DNA of 64,000 bases from assembly GCF_002013895.1 (NCBI RefSeq), contig NZ_MAFQ01000016.1:58234-122233 (forward strand), written 5' to 3'. Numbering within the stretch: the first letter of the stretch is position 1; every line of letters begins with the position of its first letter. The notes beneath the pieces were generated by a model, which worked only from the letters and a program-made list of their open reading frames with translations, made no database searches and was not told the DNA's origin. This document shows, in pieces, positions 34,952 to 44,008 of this stretch. Both the position numbers and the translations under genes were made by a program. Source of the stretch: Mycobacteroides franklinii (GTDB lineage: Bacteria; Actinomycetota; Actinomycetes; Mycobacteriales; Mycobacteriaceae).

Positions 34952-35413
34952 ATGAGTCGACGCGAAGAAGCAAAAGGCCGAGCCGGCCGAGTGGTGGGCG
35001 CGTTGTGGATGCCCGTGGTGGCGCTGATCGTCATCGCGGTGGTGGGCTTCGGGGTGAATCGGATTCGAGAGAAGTCGCAGGCGATCAGCCACCCTCCGAC
35101 TGCTCGTCCGATCCCGGCCACGGTGGTTCAGATCAATCCCAAGAATGTCACCTACGAGGTGTTCGGTGATCTCGGAAATAGCGGGAAGGTGGCCTATGCC
35201 AACCTCAATAGCGAACCCGTCAATGTCGTGCTGACCTCATTGCCGTGGTCGGTTTCGGAGACCACGATGTCGTCGGCGGTGTCGCTGAGCCTCGTCGCAC
35301 AGGTCGACGGCAACACTGTGGGTTGCCGCATCCGGGTCAACGGAGAAGTGCGTGAGGAACAGGTCGTCAACCACGTCGGTGCCGCGGTTGCGTGCTCGGT
35401 GACGGCAGCATGA
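34952..35413 (+). CDS. MmpS-family transport accessory protein
   Basis: A 153-residue MmpS protein. One transmembrane helix (about 18-38) is followed by a periplasmic domain with the family pattern VTYEVFGDLGNSGKVAYANL, LPWSVSETT and GCRIRVNGEV, and two cysteines. ATG 34952 lies 37 bases after the monooxygenase stop, and its own stop overlaps the mmpL start (ATGA). MmpS proteins support RND transporters that export siderophores, lipids or drugs. Confidence 0.92.
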   Translation: MSRREEAKGRAGRVVGALWMPVVALIVIAVVGFGVNRIREKSQAISHPPTARPIPATVVQINPKNVTYEVFGDLGNSGKVAYANLNSEPVNVVLTSLPWSVSETTMSSAVSLSLVAQVDGNTVGCRIRVNGEVREEQVVNHVGAAVACSVTAA

Positions 35414-38349
35414 CCGCGGGCCAGCAGCCGCCGGGTGATGACGCGGTCACGGGTCCGGTGCCGACTCAACGCCCGGTGAAGCACAAAACGCACAAGCATC
35501 CAGCCGCCGCACGCTGGCTTCGTGTGCTCGCGGTTCCGGTGGTGCTTTTCTGGGTCATTGCCGCCGCTGCTGTGACTATCTTTGTGCCCTCCCTGGAAGA
35601 AACCACCTCGGCTAACGCTAAAGCGATGATTCCGCGGGACGCGCCCTCGTCGGTTGCGGCCATCACTCAGGGGAAGGACTTCAAGGAATCCGACTACACC
35701 AGCGCTGCCGTCGTCGTGCTTGAGGCGCAGGGCCGCCAGCTCGGCGAACAGGACCGAAAGTATTACGGCGAGATGGTTCGTCGGCTTCGGGACGACAAAG
35801 AGCATGTGCAGTCACTGATGGACATGTGGGGCGATCCGGTCACCCGCTCGGGTCAGCAGAGCGCGGACGGTCAGGTGGCAACGCTGACGGTCCGGCCGAC
35901 CGGCGATTTGGCTGATGCCGACTCGAACAGGTCGATTAAGGCCATTCGGGGCATCATCGAGAAACTCGACAATGAGAAACCCGAGGGACTCAAGGTCTAC
36001 GTGAGCGGTCCGGCGCCTTTGGCCTCGGACATGCTGACCGCCGCCGACGAGAGCATGGTCACGCTGGAAATCGTCACCGTCGTGGTGATCATCGTCATGC
36101 TGCTGATCGCCTTCCGCTCCGTTACCCGGGCGATCATCCCGCTGTTCGGTGTGTTGATCACGCTCGCTACCGCGCGTGGCGTGATCTCGCTGCTGGTTGA
36201 GAATCACGTCATCGGGATCTCGTCCTTCGGGATGAATATGGCGGTGTCCCTGGTCCTGGGTGTTGCTACCGACTACGGCATCTTCTACCTGGGCCGCTTC
36301 GAGGAGGCCTTGCGGGCCGGGGAGGACCGCGAGTCGGCGTACTACACCTCGGTGCACAACGTGACCCACGTCGTCATCGGCTCGGGAGTAGCGATCTCGG
36401 GTGCGTGCCTGTGTCTGAGCCTGACCACGCTCGACTACTTCCGCACCCTGGGGCCGCCGTGTTTCGTGGCGATGGCCGTGTCGGTCATGGCGGCCCTCAC
36501 GATGGGCCCGGCGCTGTTGACGCTGGGAAGCAAGATCCCCTGGCTGGGCGAGCCGGCCAAGGCCAGCCCCGTCTGGCGTAAGCTCGGCACTGCCACCGCC
36601 AAGTGGCCCGCCGCGATGATTGCGGTTGCGGCACTGGTGATTCCGCTGTGCATCGCCAACCTGGCCAACTACACGGTGAGCTACAACGACCGGGACTACG
36701 CACCGACTTCTGTGGAAGCATCTCAGGGTTACGCAGCGGCCGACCGGCATTTCCAGCCGAGCCAGCTCTCGATCGACACCCTGTACATCAAGGCCGACCA
36801 CGACATGCGCAACACCACCGACATGATCAGCCTGGACCGGATTGCCAAGAATATCGTCCGCACACCGGGCATTTCGATGGTGCAGAGCATCACCCGGCCC
36901 AACGGCCGACCGCTGGAACACGCCTCGCTGCCCTATTCCATGGGTTCCATGGGCACCATGATCGGCCAGAATCTCGGATTCATGAAAGACCGGGTCGCCG
37001 ATATCGACACCATGGCCGCTCGTATGGGCGACATGATCGCCTCGACCCAAAAGATGACGGACCTCACGCGACAGTTAGCCGAAGGCGCGCAGATCTCCAC
37101 AGAGGCCGCCAAAGGGCTCAAAGAGGCAATGGAGACGATGCGGGACAAGATGGCCGACTTCGACGACTTCTTCCGGCCAGTGCGCAACTATCTGTATTGG
37201 GAACCGCACTGCTTCGACATCCCGATCTGCTGGGCCATGCGCTCGCTGAACGAGTCTCTCGACAGTATCGACGAAACGACGCAGTATCTAGGGCCGATGG
37301 TCGATGGTCTGACCAAGATTTCCACCGCCACCCCGCAGATGATCGCCCAACTCAACGCCATGGTGCAGAACATGACTGTCATGCAGCGGCTGACGCTGAC
37401 CACGCAGAGCCTGATGCATGCGACCATCACCCAGCTTGAGCCGATGGTCAGCCCGATGGTCGACATGGCGCAGGCATTCGACAACGCCAAGAACGACGAC
37501 TTCTTCTTCCTGCCCCCGGATTCCTTCAAAACCACGGAATTTCAGACTGGGTTGAAGTTCATGATGACGCCCGACGGTAGGGGCACCCGCATCATGATCT
37601 ACCACCAGGGTGAAGCGATGAGCCCCGAGGGCATCGATCAGATCCAGCGCGCTGAGGCCGCCGCCCACGAAGCCATCAAGGGCACCTCCCTATCGGACGT
37701 ACAGCTTCTCATGGCCGGCTCATCCTCAAATTTCCGTGATGTGCAAACGTTTTCCATGAACGACATCCTGACGATGATGTTGGCCACCTTCGGGTTGGTG
37801 TTCCTGATCGTCATGGTCATCACGCGAACGCTGGCCGGTTCGGTGATCGTGTTGATCACCGTGGTGCTGTCCTTCCTGGGCTCGCTGGGGCTGGCGGCTT
37901 TCATCTGGGAGACCCTGTTCGGCATCACCTTGCATTGGCTCACACTGCCCATCGCCTTCATCGTGCTCGTCGGCGTGGGCTGCGACTACAACCTGCTACT
38001 GCTGTCCCGATACCGCGAAGAGTTGTCGGCCGGTATCCGCACCGGCCTGATCCGGACTATCACCGGCTCCGGCAACGTCGCTGTCACTGCGGCGTTCGTG
38101 CTCGCCGGAACCATGCTGGCGATGCTCTCCAGCGACGTGGTCAACATCGGCCAAGCCGGAGCGACCATCTGCATCGGACTGGTCTTCGACATGATGATCG
38201 TCCGGCTATTGCTGGTGATGCCGTTAGCCAGTCTCCTCGGGCCCTGGTTCTGGTGGCCGCAGAAACTGCCCACGCCGAAGCGAGCCACCTTCAGAAATGA
38301 GCCGAGCTCCGGACCACAATCCATCAGCGAGGTCAGTCCACAGGCGTAG
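35410..38349 (+). CDS. MmpL-family RND transporter
   Basis: A 979-residue RND-superfamily permease with about twelve transmembrane helices and two large periplasmic porter domains. The first sits between TM1 and TM2. The second carries a coiled-coil-like Met/Asp-rich region (about 480-640) with a CFDIPICW loop, as in MmpL5-type proteins. Proton-relay sequences GVATDYGIFYLGR and GVGCDYNLLLLSRY are in TM4 and TM10. It is coupled to mmpS and directly follows the aromatic catabolic operon on the same strand. The substrate might be a product or toxic precursor of that pathway (inference). Confidence 0.93.
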   Translation: MTAGQQPPGDDAVTGPVPTQRPVKHKTHKHPAAARWLRVLAVPVVLFWVIAAAAVTIFVPSLEETTSANAKAMIPRDAPSSVAAITQGKDFKESDYTSAAVVVLEAQGRQLGEQDRKYYGEMVRRLRDDKEHVQSLMDMWGDPVTRSGQQSADGQVATLTVRPTGDLADADSNRSIKAIRGIIEKLDNEKPEGLKVYVSGPAPLASDMLTAADESMVTLEIVTVVVIIVMLLIAFRSVTRAIIPLFGVLITLATARGVISLLVENHVIGISSFGMNMAVSLVLGVATDYGIFYLGRFEEALRAGEDRESAYYTSVHNVTHVVIGSGVAISGACLCLSLTTLDYFRTLGPPCFVAMAVSVMAALTMGPALLTLGSKIPWLGEPAKASPVWRKLGTATAKWPAAMIAVAALVIPLCIANLANYTVSYNDRDYAPTSVEASQGYAAADRHFQPSQLSIDTLYIKADHDMRNTTDMISLDRIAKNIVRTPGISMVQSITRPNGRPLEHASLPYSMGSMGTMIGQNLGFMKDRVADIDTMAARMGDMIASTQKMTDLTRQLAEGAQISTEAAKGLKEAMETMRDKMADFDDFFRPVRNYLYWEPHCFDIPICWAMRSLNESLDSIDETTQYLGPMVDGLTKISTATPQMIAQLNAMVQNMTVMQRLTLTTQSLMHATITQLEPMVSPMVDMAQAFDNAKNDDFFFLPPDSFKTTEFQTGLKFMMTPDGRGTRIMIYHQGEAMSPEGIDQIQRAEAAAHEAIKGTSLSDVQLLMAGSSSNFRDVQTFSMNDILTMMLATFGLVFLIVMVITRTLAGSVIVLITVVLSFLGSLGLAAFIWETLFGITLHWLTLPIAFIVLVGVGCDYNLLLLSRYREELSAGIRTGLIRTITGSGNVAVTAAFVLAGTMLAMLSSDVVNIGQAGATICIGLVFDMMIVRLLLVMPLASLLGPWFWWPQKLPTPKRATFRNEPSSGPQSISEVSPQA

Positions 38350-38486
38350 ATCGAAGGCACTTAAACTCACTCAGGCTCGCATCCTCGGCCCTGTCGGTAC
38401 CCCGAGTTATTGTGCGATCGTGGCTGGTTATCTACAGGCGCGCGATGAGGTCGACCACGATTTCTGCTGGGCTGCGGGCAGTTCCG

Positions 38487-38903
38487 GTGACCGTTCACGA
38501 CACGCGGTCATGGACGGTGGTCGACGACTCGGGCCTGCCGCTCGGGGAGATTGGGCAGTTCCTGCGTTGAATGCGGGCCGTTGATCGATCACCGAATTCG
38601 GTGCGGTCATGCGCATTGCATTTGAGCTTGTTTTAACCGGTGGTTGTCGGCGCGTGGAATTACCTGGTACACCGTTTCGTTCGAGGGTCTGCATCCGCAT
38701 ACGTTGCGGCCCACGCATGCGACTGCACTAGCGAAGGCAGGCTGGACAGCGCCTGAGATCGCGGCTCGACTGGGTCAGTCGCATGCCTCCAGCGCCGATG
38801 TCTACATCCATCTGGCCGCGATGATCTGGCGGCCCGAATACGGGAGACCGAGCATTTGGTGTGGCAGCCGTTATCCGACCCACCCGGCGGCAAGCAGCGC
38901 TGA
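38487..38903 (+). pseudogene. Tyrosine recombinase (integrase) relic
   Basis: The first part reads as the SAM-like DNA-binding domain of an integrase (SWTVVDDSGLPLGEIGQFLR, then after an in-frame TGA, MRAVDRSPNSVRS and another stop). The catalytic middle is deleted. The second part is the C-terminal catalytic end: GLHPHTLRPTHATALAKAGW with the His-x-x-Arg pattern, then IAARLGQSHASSADVYIHL. A one-base loss near 38821 throws the tail out of frame; restored, it reads DDLAARIRETEHLVW and stops at 38901. It is clearly non-functional. Confidence 0.75.
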
Positions 38904-39000
38904 TGGTCACCGGGGCTGGGGCACATCAGTCGCGGGCACGCGGTGCTACTCGATCGGATCGCCACCCTGCAGATTCCCCCTAGCCCTTGGACATTGGACA

Positions 39001-39483
39001 TTGGACGTTTGGCCGGTCCGTGAAGCACCCGACGATTCGCGGAGGGCCACCCAGGAGCGCTGCGCGGTCGGCGAATGTGGCCGCGACGTCTACTGGTTGG
39101 GCAACGACATACCCGGTTCAGATCGTCCTCGCCCTGATCTGGGCTTGTGTTACGCGCACTATTTTCGGTGGTGGCGCAGCGGGAAAGATGCTGTGCCGGT
39201 GCGTGATTGGCTCCGCACCAACCCTGCCCCTATTGGCCGCCCTCGCGGACGCGCGGACGTTGACTACCTCGGTTTTCGGGGCCTGCCGCGAGTGGTGGCT
39301 CACAAGGTGATTGTGACGGATCCGTTGGTCTGTTGTCTCACAGTGGCGATGAGTGGTTGTTTCGTCTCCGGCAACGTTGGCGGAACACCGCTTTCGATAG
39401 GGTGTGCGCGCCTCGCCAAGCTGTTGGCGGCACTGGTTACGGCATCCAGCGATTGCGTGGAGCACTCCATTGCGACCGGGTGA
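39001..39483 (+). pseudogene. Second recombinase-associated relic (TnpB/TnpC-like N-terminus)
   Basis: After stops and frame changes in 38903-39000, one frame reads WPVREAPDD...ERCAVGECGRDVYW...RPDLGLCYAHYFRWWRSGK and DYLGFRGLP. This Cys/His pattern is the N-terminus of the large second recombinase in actinobacterial tandem tyrosine-recombinase modules (Tn554-like trios). The catalytic domain is missing. Together with the preceding relic it marks a dead integration module at the right end of the catabolic island. Confidence 0.55.
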
Positions 39484-39606
39484 GTCTGTTGCCCTAGCTG
39501 TTCGCTTGCTCCCTGGTGAACTGTTGGTCGGCTCCTCGCGTGTTTAGCAACCGCCGCTAGCAGCGGCTGGATCAGGCCCCACCGTCGGCTCAATGGTGGT
39601 GCGTGG

Positions 39607-40350
39607 TCAGACTGCGGTGGTGCCGCCGTCGGCGATCAATTCCATACCGTTGACGAAGCTCGAGTCGTTCGAGGCGAGGAACAAGGCGACCGTCGCTATC
39701 TCCTGGGGGCTGCCGTTTTTTCCCCGTGGGATCAACGCCTCCCTCGCGTCCATCGCGGCCTTGGTCTCGTCGTCGAACAGCTGCTCGTGTCCTGGCGTGA
39801 CGACCTGGCCCGGGGTCAGCACGTTGACCCGGATTCTGCGGTCCTTCAACTCGGCTAACCACCCGCGGGCGTACGCATGTAGCGTTGCCTTGCTCGCGGC
39901 GTAGACACTCCAGGATGGGTAGCCCCTGACAGATGCGATTGACCCGGTCATGAAGATCGAGCCGCCATCGTTGAACAGTGGCAGCGCTTTTTGCACCGTG
40001 AACAGTGTGCCGCGGGCGTTGAGCCCGAACGTGGCGTCGAAGTGTTCCTCAGTGATCTGGCCAAGCCTGCCTTCTTCGGCTGTGCCGGCATTGGCCCACA
40101 ACACGTCGATGGCGCCCTTCTCCCGCCTGACTACGTCGAACAAACGGTCCAGATCATCTAGATTCGCCGAATCAGCCTGCACGCCAGTCGCATTGCGGCC
40201 AATCAGCATGACGGCCTCATCGACCACTTCCTTCCGTCGGCCCGTGATGACAACGTGAGCGCCTTCCTGGACGAACAACCTGGCACCGGCAAGCGCCATA
40301 CCACTGGAACCGCCGGTGATCACCGCCACCTTGCCGTCAAGCTTTCCCAC
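39607..40350 (-). CDS. SDR family oxidoreductase, copy 1
   Basis: A 247-residue SDR from GTG 40350 with AGGAGT upstream. TGGSSGMALAGA replaces the usual TGxxxGIG, and ANAG is present. The catalytic region is MTGSIASVRGYPSWSVYAASKATL (Ser, Tyr and Lys in place), and the end is ADGG. It is about 80 percent similar by eye to the SDR at 47387. A 359-bp central stretch (39978-40336) is duplicated almost exactly at 46480-46838. First of a run of minus-strand redox genes. The substrate is unknown. Confidence 0.88.
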   Translation of the reverse strand: MGKLDGKVAVITGGSSGMALAGARLFVQEGAHVVITGRRKEVVDEAVMLIGRNATGVQADSANLDDLDRLFDVVRREKGAIDVLWANAGTAEEGRLGQITEEHFDATFGLNARGTLFTVQKALPLFNDGGSIFMTGSIASVRGYPSWSVYAASKATLHAYARGWLAELKDRRIRVNVLTPGQVVTPGHEQLFDDETKAAMDAREALIPRGKNGSPQEIATVALFLASNDSSFVNGMELIADGGTTAV

Positions 40351-40518
40351 AATGACTCCTGTGTTTGGTTGTGTAGCTGGGCATCTGGGCGACTCCTCCT
40401 TCGACCGGACCATCGTCGGCTGACGCTGACCACGGGCGGTCGCAACGTCCGCCCTAGTACTTGAGGTGTGCTTGCCTGCTCGTCGTTCACTTCTGCGGCC
40501 GGGTGGCGGTGTTGTGGT

Positions 40519-41142
40519 TCAGCCGGGGACGGTGACATCGAGTGCGAAGTCGAAGTTCCCCACTCCGTGTTGTGCCAGACCGATCATGACCAGGCCCGTT
40601 CCTTCCAGGTAGTGCGCCATGGTCAAGCCGCCGACATCGAGCGGGCGCAGTGTCATGCTCTCGATGAACTGGGCAACGCGGGCCTTGGCGTGCTCGTCGT
40701 CGCCGGCGATGAGGACGTCCATCGGTTGGCCCTTGGCTAGGACGGCACCGAAGGTGGTGTTGAAGGCCTTGACCACGCTGGCGCTGGCCGGGGCTTGCTC
40801 GGCAACGTTCTGCGCAATGGAGGTGCCGTCGGGGATAGCGAGCCCGTCGGCCGCGGAGTTCACGGGGTTGCAGATGTCGACGATCACCTTGTCCGCGAGT
40901 GCGTCTCCGTACTGGGCGACGACGGGAACGACGTTGGCGTACCCGAGGGCCACGATGACGATGTCCCCGGCCGGGACGGCACCGAACTCTCCGGCAGTGG
41001 TGCTGCCGCCGAGAGTCCTGGCCAGATCGGCGGCTTTGGACTGATCGCGGCCGATGACCTCGACGGTGTTGCCGCCTGCTACTGCCAGCGTGGCGATGGT
41101 ACCCGCCATGTTTCCGGTGCCGATGATGCTGATGCTGCTCAT
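40519..41142 (-). CDS. F420-dependent NADP reductase-like protein, copy 1
   Basis: A 207-residue Rossmann protein of the NADPH-dependent F420 reductase family. It begins SSISIIGTGNMAGTIA with the NADP-binding GxGxxA and continues VEVIGRDQSKAADLA (Arg for the 2'-phosphate), CNPVN and VVKAFNTTFG. AGAGAGGAC precedes ATG 41142. It could exchange hydride between NADPH and F420 or act on another small flavin or carbonyl. Paralogues are at 42821-43190 (broken) and in the fusion at 44009-45199. Confidence 0.85.
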   Translation of the reverse strand: MSSISIIGTGNMAGTIATLAVAGGNTVEVIGRDQSKAADLARTLGGSTTAGEFGAVPAGDIVIVALGYANVVPVVAQYGDALADKVIVDICNPVNSAADGLAIPDGTSIAQNVAEQAPASASVVKAFNTTFGAVLAKGQPMDVLIAGDDEHAKARVAQFIESMTLRPLDVGGLTMAHYLEGTGLVMIGLAQHGVGNFDFALDVTVPG

Positions 41143-41300
41143 GAGATGTCCTCTCTTGACTGATTATCTAAAGGATCGATTCCCCCACTCCGAAGCCCGG
41201 CTTGGTGAGGTCCCGACAAAGCCCAGGGAAGGCATCCGAGGCTGACTGAAAGCGACTGAGCTGGCCGAGGCCGTCGCCAAGGAGGGCACGGTCTTGGTCG

Positions 41301-41726
41301 TCACTCCCGGCTGGTGCGCAGTTCCCAGGGCTGCATGCCAATTGCATCCGCAAGGTTGCGTTGCAGCGCGACGCCGGCCGGCAGCGTGCGGTAGAAGATG
41401 CTGACTTCGGCGATCTTGCCGTCCTTGTCGAGCAGGACGAAGAAGATGCCGTTGACCGCGGCGTCTCCGACTTGTAGCCGGAAGTGTGCGGCATGGTGGG
41501 TGTCGCCGCTGAGGACCTCCAGGTAGGTGTCGTCGGACGACAGTTTGTTGACGGTCTTGATGGTCTGCACGGCGGTCTCGCGGCCGACGACTGGCTCGTC
41601 ACCGAACGGGCTGTACAGCACCACGTCCTCGGCGAGCAAGCCGGTGAGAGTGTCTTTGTCTGCGCCGCCGTGGATGCAGTCGACGAACGCCTCCACGGTG
41701 CCGCGGTGCGGGGCGAACGTGGCCAT
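41301..41726 (-). CDS. NTF2/SnoaL-like protein, copy 1
   Basis: A 141-residue cone-fold protein with the SnoaL pattern: helix VEAFVDCIHGGADKDTLTGLLAEDV, then YSPFGDEPVVGRE and strands HHAAHFRLQVGDAAVNGIFFVLLDKDGKIAEVSIFYRTLP. Such proteins are small isomerases or cyclases or bind ligands. GAGGAGT lies before ATG 41726. An intact full-length paralogue of the truncated copy at 46822-47211. Confidence 0.85.
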   Translation of the reverse strand: MATFAPHRGTVEAFVDCIHGGADKDTLTGLLAEDVVLYSPFGDEPVVGRETAVQTIKTVNKLSSDDTYLEVLSGDTHHAAHFRLQVGDAAVNGIFFVLLDKDGKIAEVSIFYRTLPAGVALQRNLADAIGMQPWELRTSRE

Positions 41727-41787
41727 GGTTACTCCTCTCATAGTGTGTGGGTTGAGCGTGTGCGATTTGGTCGGTGTGCCTAGGCCA

Positions 41788-42723
41788 TCAGCCGGCAGGG
41801 AAGTAGTGGCCGTTGTCTAGATCGGCGAACAGGCTGGGCTGAAGGGGTTCCCAGCCCAGGGTTTGGCGGGTGATGAGGCTGGTCGCCGGGAAGGATCCGG
41901 TGACCAGATTCGTGAACATGCCGAAGTATCCCGGCAGCATCAGGACATCTAGGGGAATGCTCACGGTGGGTAGATCCAGGCGGCCGCCGATGGCCTCGGC
42001 GATGTCGCGGAACGCGATGGCCTCATCCTGGACCGCGTGCCAATACCTGCCGGCCGGACCCTTCTCCAGCGCCAGGCGGAACAGAGAGCCGACATCGCGG
42101 ATGTGCACGGCGTTCCACACATTCATGCCGTCGCCGGGGTAGCCGACGACGCCCTTCTCCTTCGCGAGCGCGATCAGCCCCGGCAGGAAGCCAGTGTTAT
42201 CGGTCGTGTCGTGTGCGATGAGTGGGAGCCGCACGATCGAGGACCGCACTCCCTGCTCGGCCAGGCCGATTACGGCCCGTTCCACGATGTTACGAGCCCG
42301 TAGCGTGCCCCTATGCTCCTCCCCGCTAGGAAGGGCCGGGTCGTCCTCGGTGGCCGGTCGGCCCAGGTTTCCAGGCGAGCCGATGCTGCCTGCTGCGACC
42401 AGTGGCTTTCCGGTCCCCTGCAGTGCCTCGCCGTAGGCGAGCATGATCGGGAGTTCGGCGGCGGCCACGGCATCCATCCCGCCGGAGGGAAGTAGGTCTT
42501 GCCGGTGCCCGACGTGGATGACGCCGTCGGCGTTCGCGGCCGCTTCCTTGAGCCCGTCGAGATCTTCAAGGCTGCCGCGACGCACCTTGGCGCCGAGCGC
42601 GGACAGAGCCGTCGCGGATGCCTCCGACCGGGCCAGGGCGGTGACGTCGTGCCCGGCGGCGATGAGTTCGGGGATGATGTGCGAACCGGCGTGGCCGGTT
42701 CCGCCAGTGACGAAAACGTGCAT
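41788..42723 (-). CDS. NAD(P)-dependent epimerase-like SDR (extended/atypical)
   Basis: A 311-residue atypical extended SDR. It starts MHVFVTGGTGHAGSHIIPEL with the nucleotide motif GGTGHAG. It has LARSEASATALSALGAK, VIHVGHRQDL and PSGEEHRGTLRARNIVERAV, where the usual Tyr-xxx-Lys is not evident, and ends in HIRDVGSLFRLALEKG. It resembles NAD-dependent epimerases/dehydratases of unknown substrate. It is on the minus strand with the reductase and NTF2-like genes, probably one transcription unit. Confidence 0.85.
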   Translation of the reverse strand: MHVFVTGGTGHAGSHIIPELIAAGHDVTALARSEASATALSALGAKVRRGSLEDLDGLKEAAANADGVIHVGHRQDLLPSGGMDAVAAAELPIMLAYGEALQGTGKPLVAAGSIGSPGNLGRPATEDDPALPSGEEHRGTLRARNIVERAVIGLAEQGVRSSIVRLPLIAHDTTDNTGFLPGLIALAKEKGVVGYPGDGMNVWNAVHIRDVGSLFRLALEKGPAGRYWHAVQDEAIAFRDIAEAIGGRLDLPTVSIPLDVLMLPGYFGMFTNLVTGSFPATSLITRQTLGWEPLQPSLFADLDNGHYFPAG

Positions 42724-42820
42724 GTGACTGTCCTTCTCAGGTAGGTGGAGTGAGGTGTTCTGCTGGTGCCTTGTGCGCCTAGAACGACGAGCGCGGGGGC
42801 GGGAAATGGTGGTGGTGCGC

Positions 42821-43190
42821 TCAGCGCAGGACGCTGACGCCGAGGAAGAGATTCGGGTTCTTGACGCAGTGGGTGGCCAGGCCCAGTTGCAGCAGAGTGG
42901 CGTTCTCCAGTGCCCGCGCCATGGGCAGCGCCCCTGACCTTGCCGTTCAGGGTGTCCCCGTACTGACTGATAACCGCCGCCGCGCTGCCGTATGGCACGG
43001 CGAGGACGACGATGTCCCCGGCCGGGGCCGTACCGGCCCTACCGACGGTGGCGCCGCCGAGCGCGGCGGCCAACGCTTCGGCTTTGGACGGGTCGCGGCC
43101 GATGATCTCGACCGCGTTGCCGCCAGCGAGCGCACGGCCGGCCAAGGCCCTGGCCATGTTCCCCACGCCGATGATGCTGATGCTGCTCAT
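42821..43190 (-). pseudogene. F420 reductase-like gene with internal deletion
   Basis: ATG 43190 gives 85 good residues (SSISIIGVGNMARALAG to QYGDTLNGKV), paralogous to copy 1. The sequence then jumps, out of frame, to the family C-terminus (LPMARALENATLLQLGLATH, ending FLGVSVLR at TGA 42821). About 80-100 residues of the middle are missing. It is divergent from the MarR gene at 43249, suggesting it was once that regulator's target. Confidence 0.75.
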
Positions 43191-43222
43191 GACGTATCCC
43201 GTCTTGACGTACGATCGAAATA

Positions 43223-43238
43223 GGTTGAGTACTCCACC
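43223..43238. promoter_or_regulatory. Imperfect palindrome between marR1 and the broken reductase
   Basis: GGTTGAGTACTCCACC is a 16-base dyad with one mismatched pair and a perfect GAGTACTC core, in the 58-base divergent spacer. This is a usual place for a MarR operator. Confidence 0.5.
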
Positions 43239-43248
43239 ATAAGTGGAT

Positions 43249-43773
43249 ATGGATGAGGAGTCAACCAATCGAGAGGGGGTATCGAGGCAGGTGGAGCCGA
43301 ACTGGCTGAACCCGCGCGAACTTCGCGCCTGGCGGGCCTTCATCGACGCGCGTCATCAGGTCGGCGTGCACTTAGACCGGGGCCTGCAGGAATCGGGCCT
43401 GTCCGGGGCCGACTACGAGGTCCTGGCCTTGCTCTCCGATCACGACGGTGACCGCATGCCTTCCCATCAGTTGCGCAATGCACTGGGTTGGGAGAAGAGC
43501 CGTCTGTCCCACCAGCTTCGGGGCATGGAAAAAAGTGGGCTGATCAGCCGCGAGCCCAACCCCGCCGACGCCCGCAGCACGATGGTCTGCCTGCTTCCGG
43601 TTGGCCGCACCGCCATCGATAAGGCGGCGCCCGGCCACGTTGCAGACGTCCGCCGTGTTTTTCTGGACCTGCTCACCCCGGCTGAACTCGACCAGTTGAC
43701 GGTCCTCCACGAACGGATCCTGCACCATCTGGTGACAGACGCCGACTCTTGCGCCGCCGACGAACCCTCCTAG
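43249..43773 (+). CDS. MarR family regulator 1
   Basis: A 174-residue winged-helix MarR protein. The DNA-binding core is GLSGADYEVLALLSDHDGDRM, HQLRNALGWEKSRLSHQLRGMEKSGLI, and the wing REPNPADARSTMV. The start is uncertain: ATG 43249 or GTG 43291, the latter just after GAGAGGGGG. It probably controls the minus-strand redox genes across the palindrome. The inducer is unknown, but redox or electrophile sensing is common in this subfamily. Confidence 0.86.
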   Translation: MDEESTNREGVSRQVEPNWLNPRELRAWRAFIDARHQVGVHLDRGLQESGLSGADYEVLALLSDHDGDRMPSHQLRNALGWEKSRLSHQLRGMEKSGLISREPNPADARSTMVCLLPVGRTAIDKAAPGHVADVRRVFLDLLTPAELDQLTVLHERILHHLVTDADSCAADEPS

Positions 43774-43820
43774 GTGGTTCATCGGCGCAGCAGCGGCCAG
43801 CCTGTCAGTTCTCAAACGGC

Positions 43821-43909
43821 GTGTCATCTCCCAAGCCTTGTGGGCAGTGGTCAGGGCGCGTTGTCCCACTACGAGTCATCGGCGGTATTTCTCAGTTTCG
43901 TGTCATTTC
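43821..43909 (+). repeat. Second cluster of GTGTCAT repeats
   Basis: GTGTCATCTCCCAAG (43821-43835) and AGTTTCGTGTCAT (43894-43906) match sequences of the cluster beside dnaB (20269-20290) in the same orientation. The surrounding 43774-44008 has no gene. These look like remnants of one end of the same kind of mobile element. Confidence 0.45.
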
Positions 43910-44008
43910 TTCCGGCCTTGAGCATCGGGTCACCATCCCATGAAAGATGTTGTTGCCCAAGGACTGCTGCGGTCGACGCGGGGCCCACGCGGGTGCGGCG
44001 CCGCCCTC

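Noticed and set aside
35812..37050. 412-codon minus-strand frame opposite mmpL
   Set aside because: Low-complexity His/Gly/Arg translation typical of a codon-position shadow.
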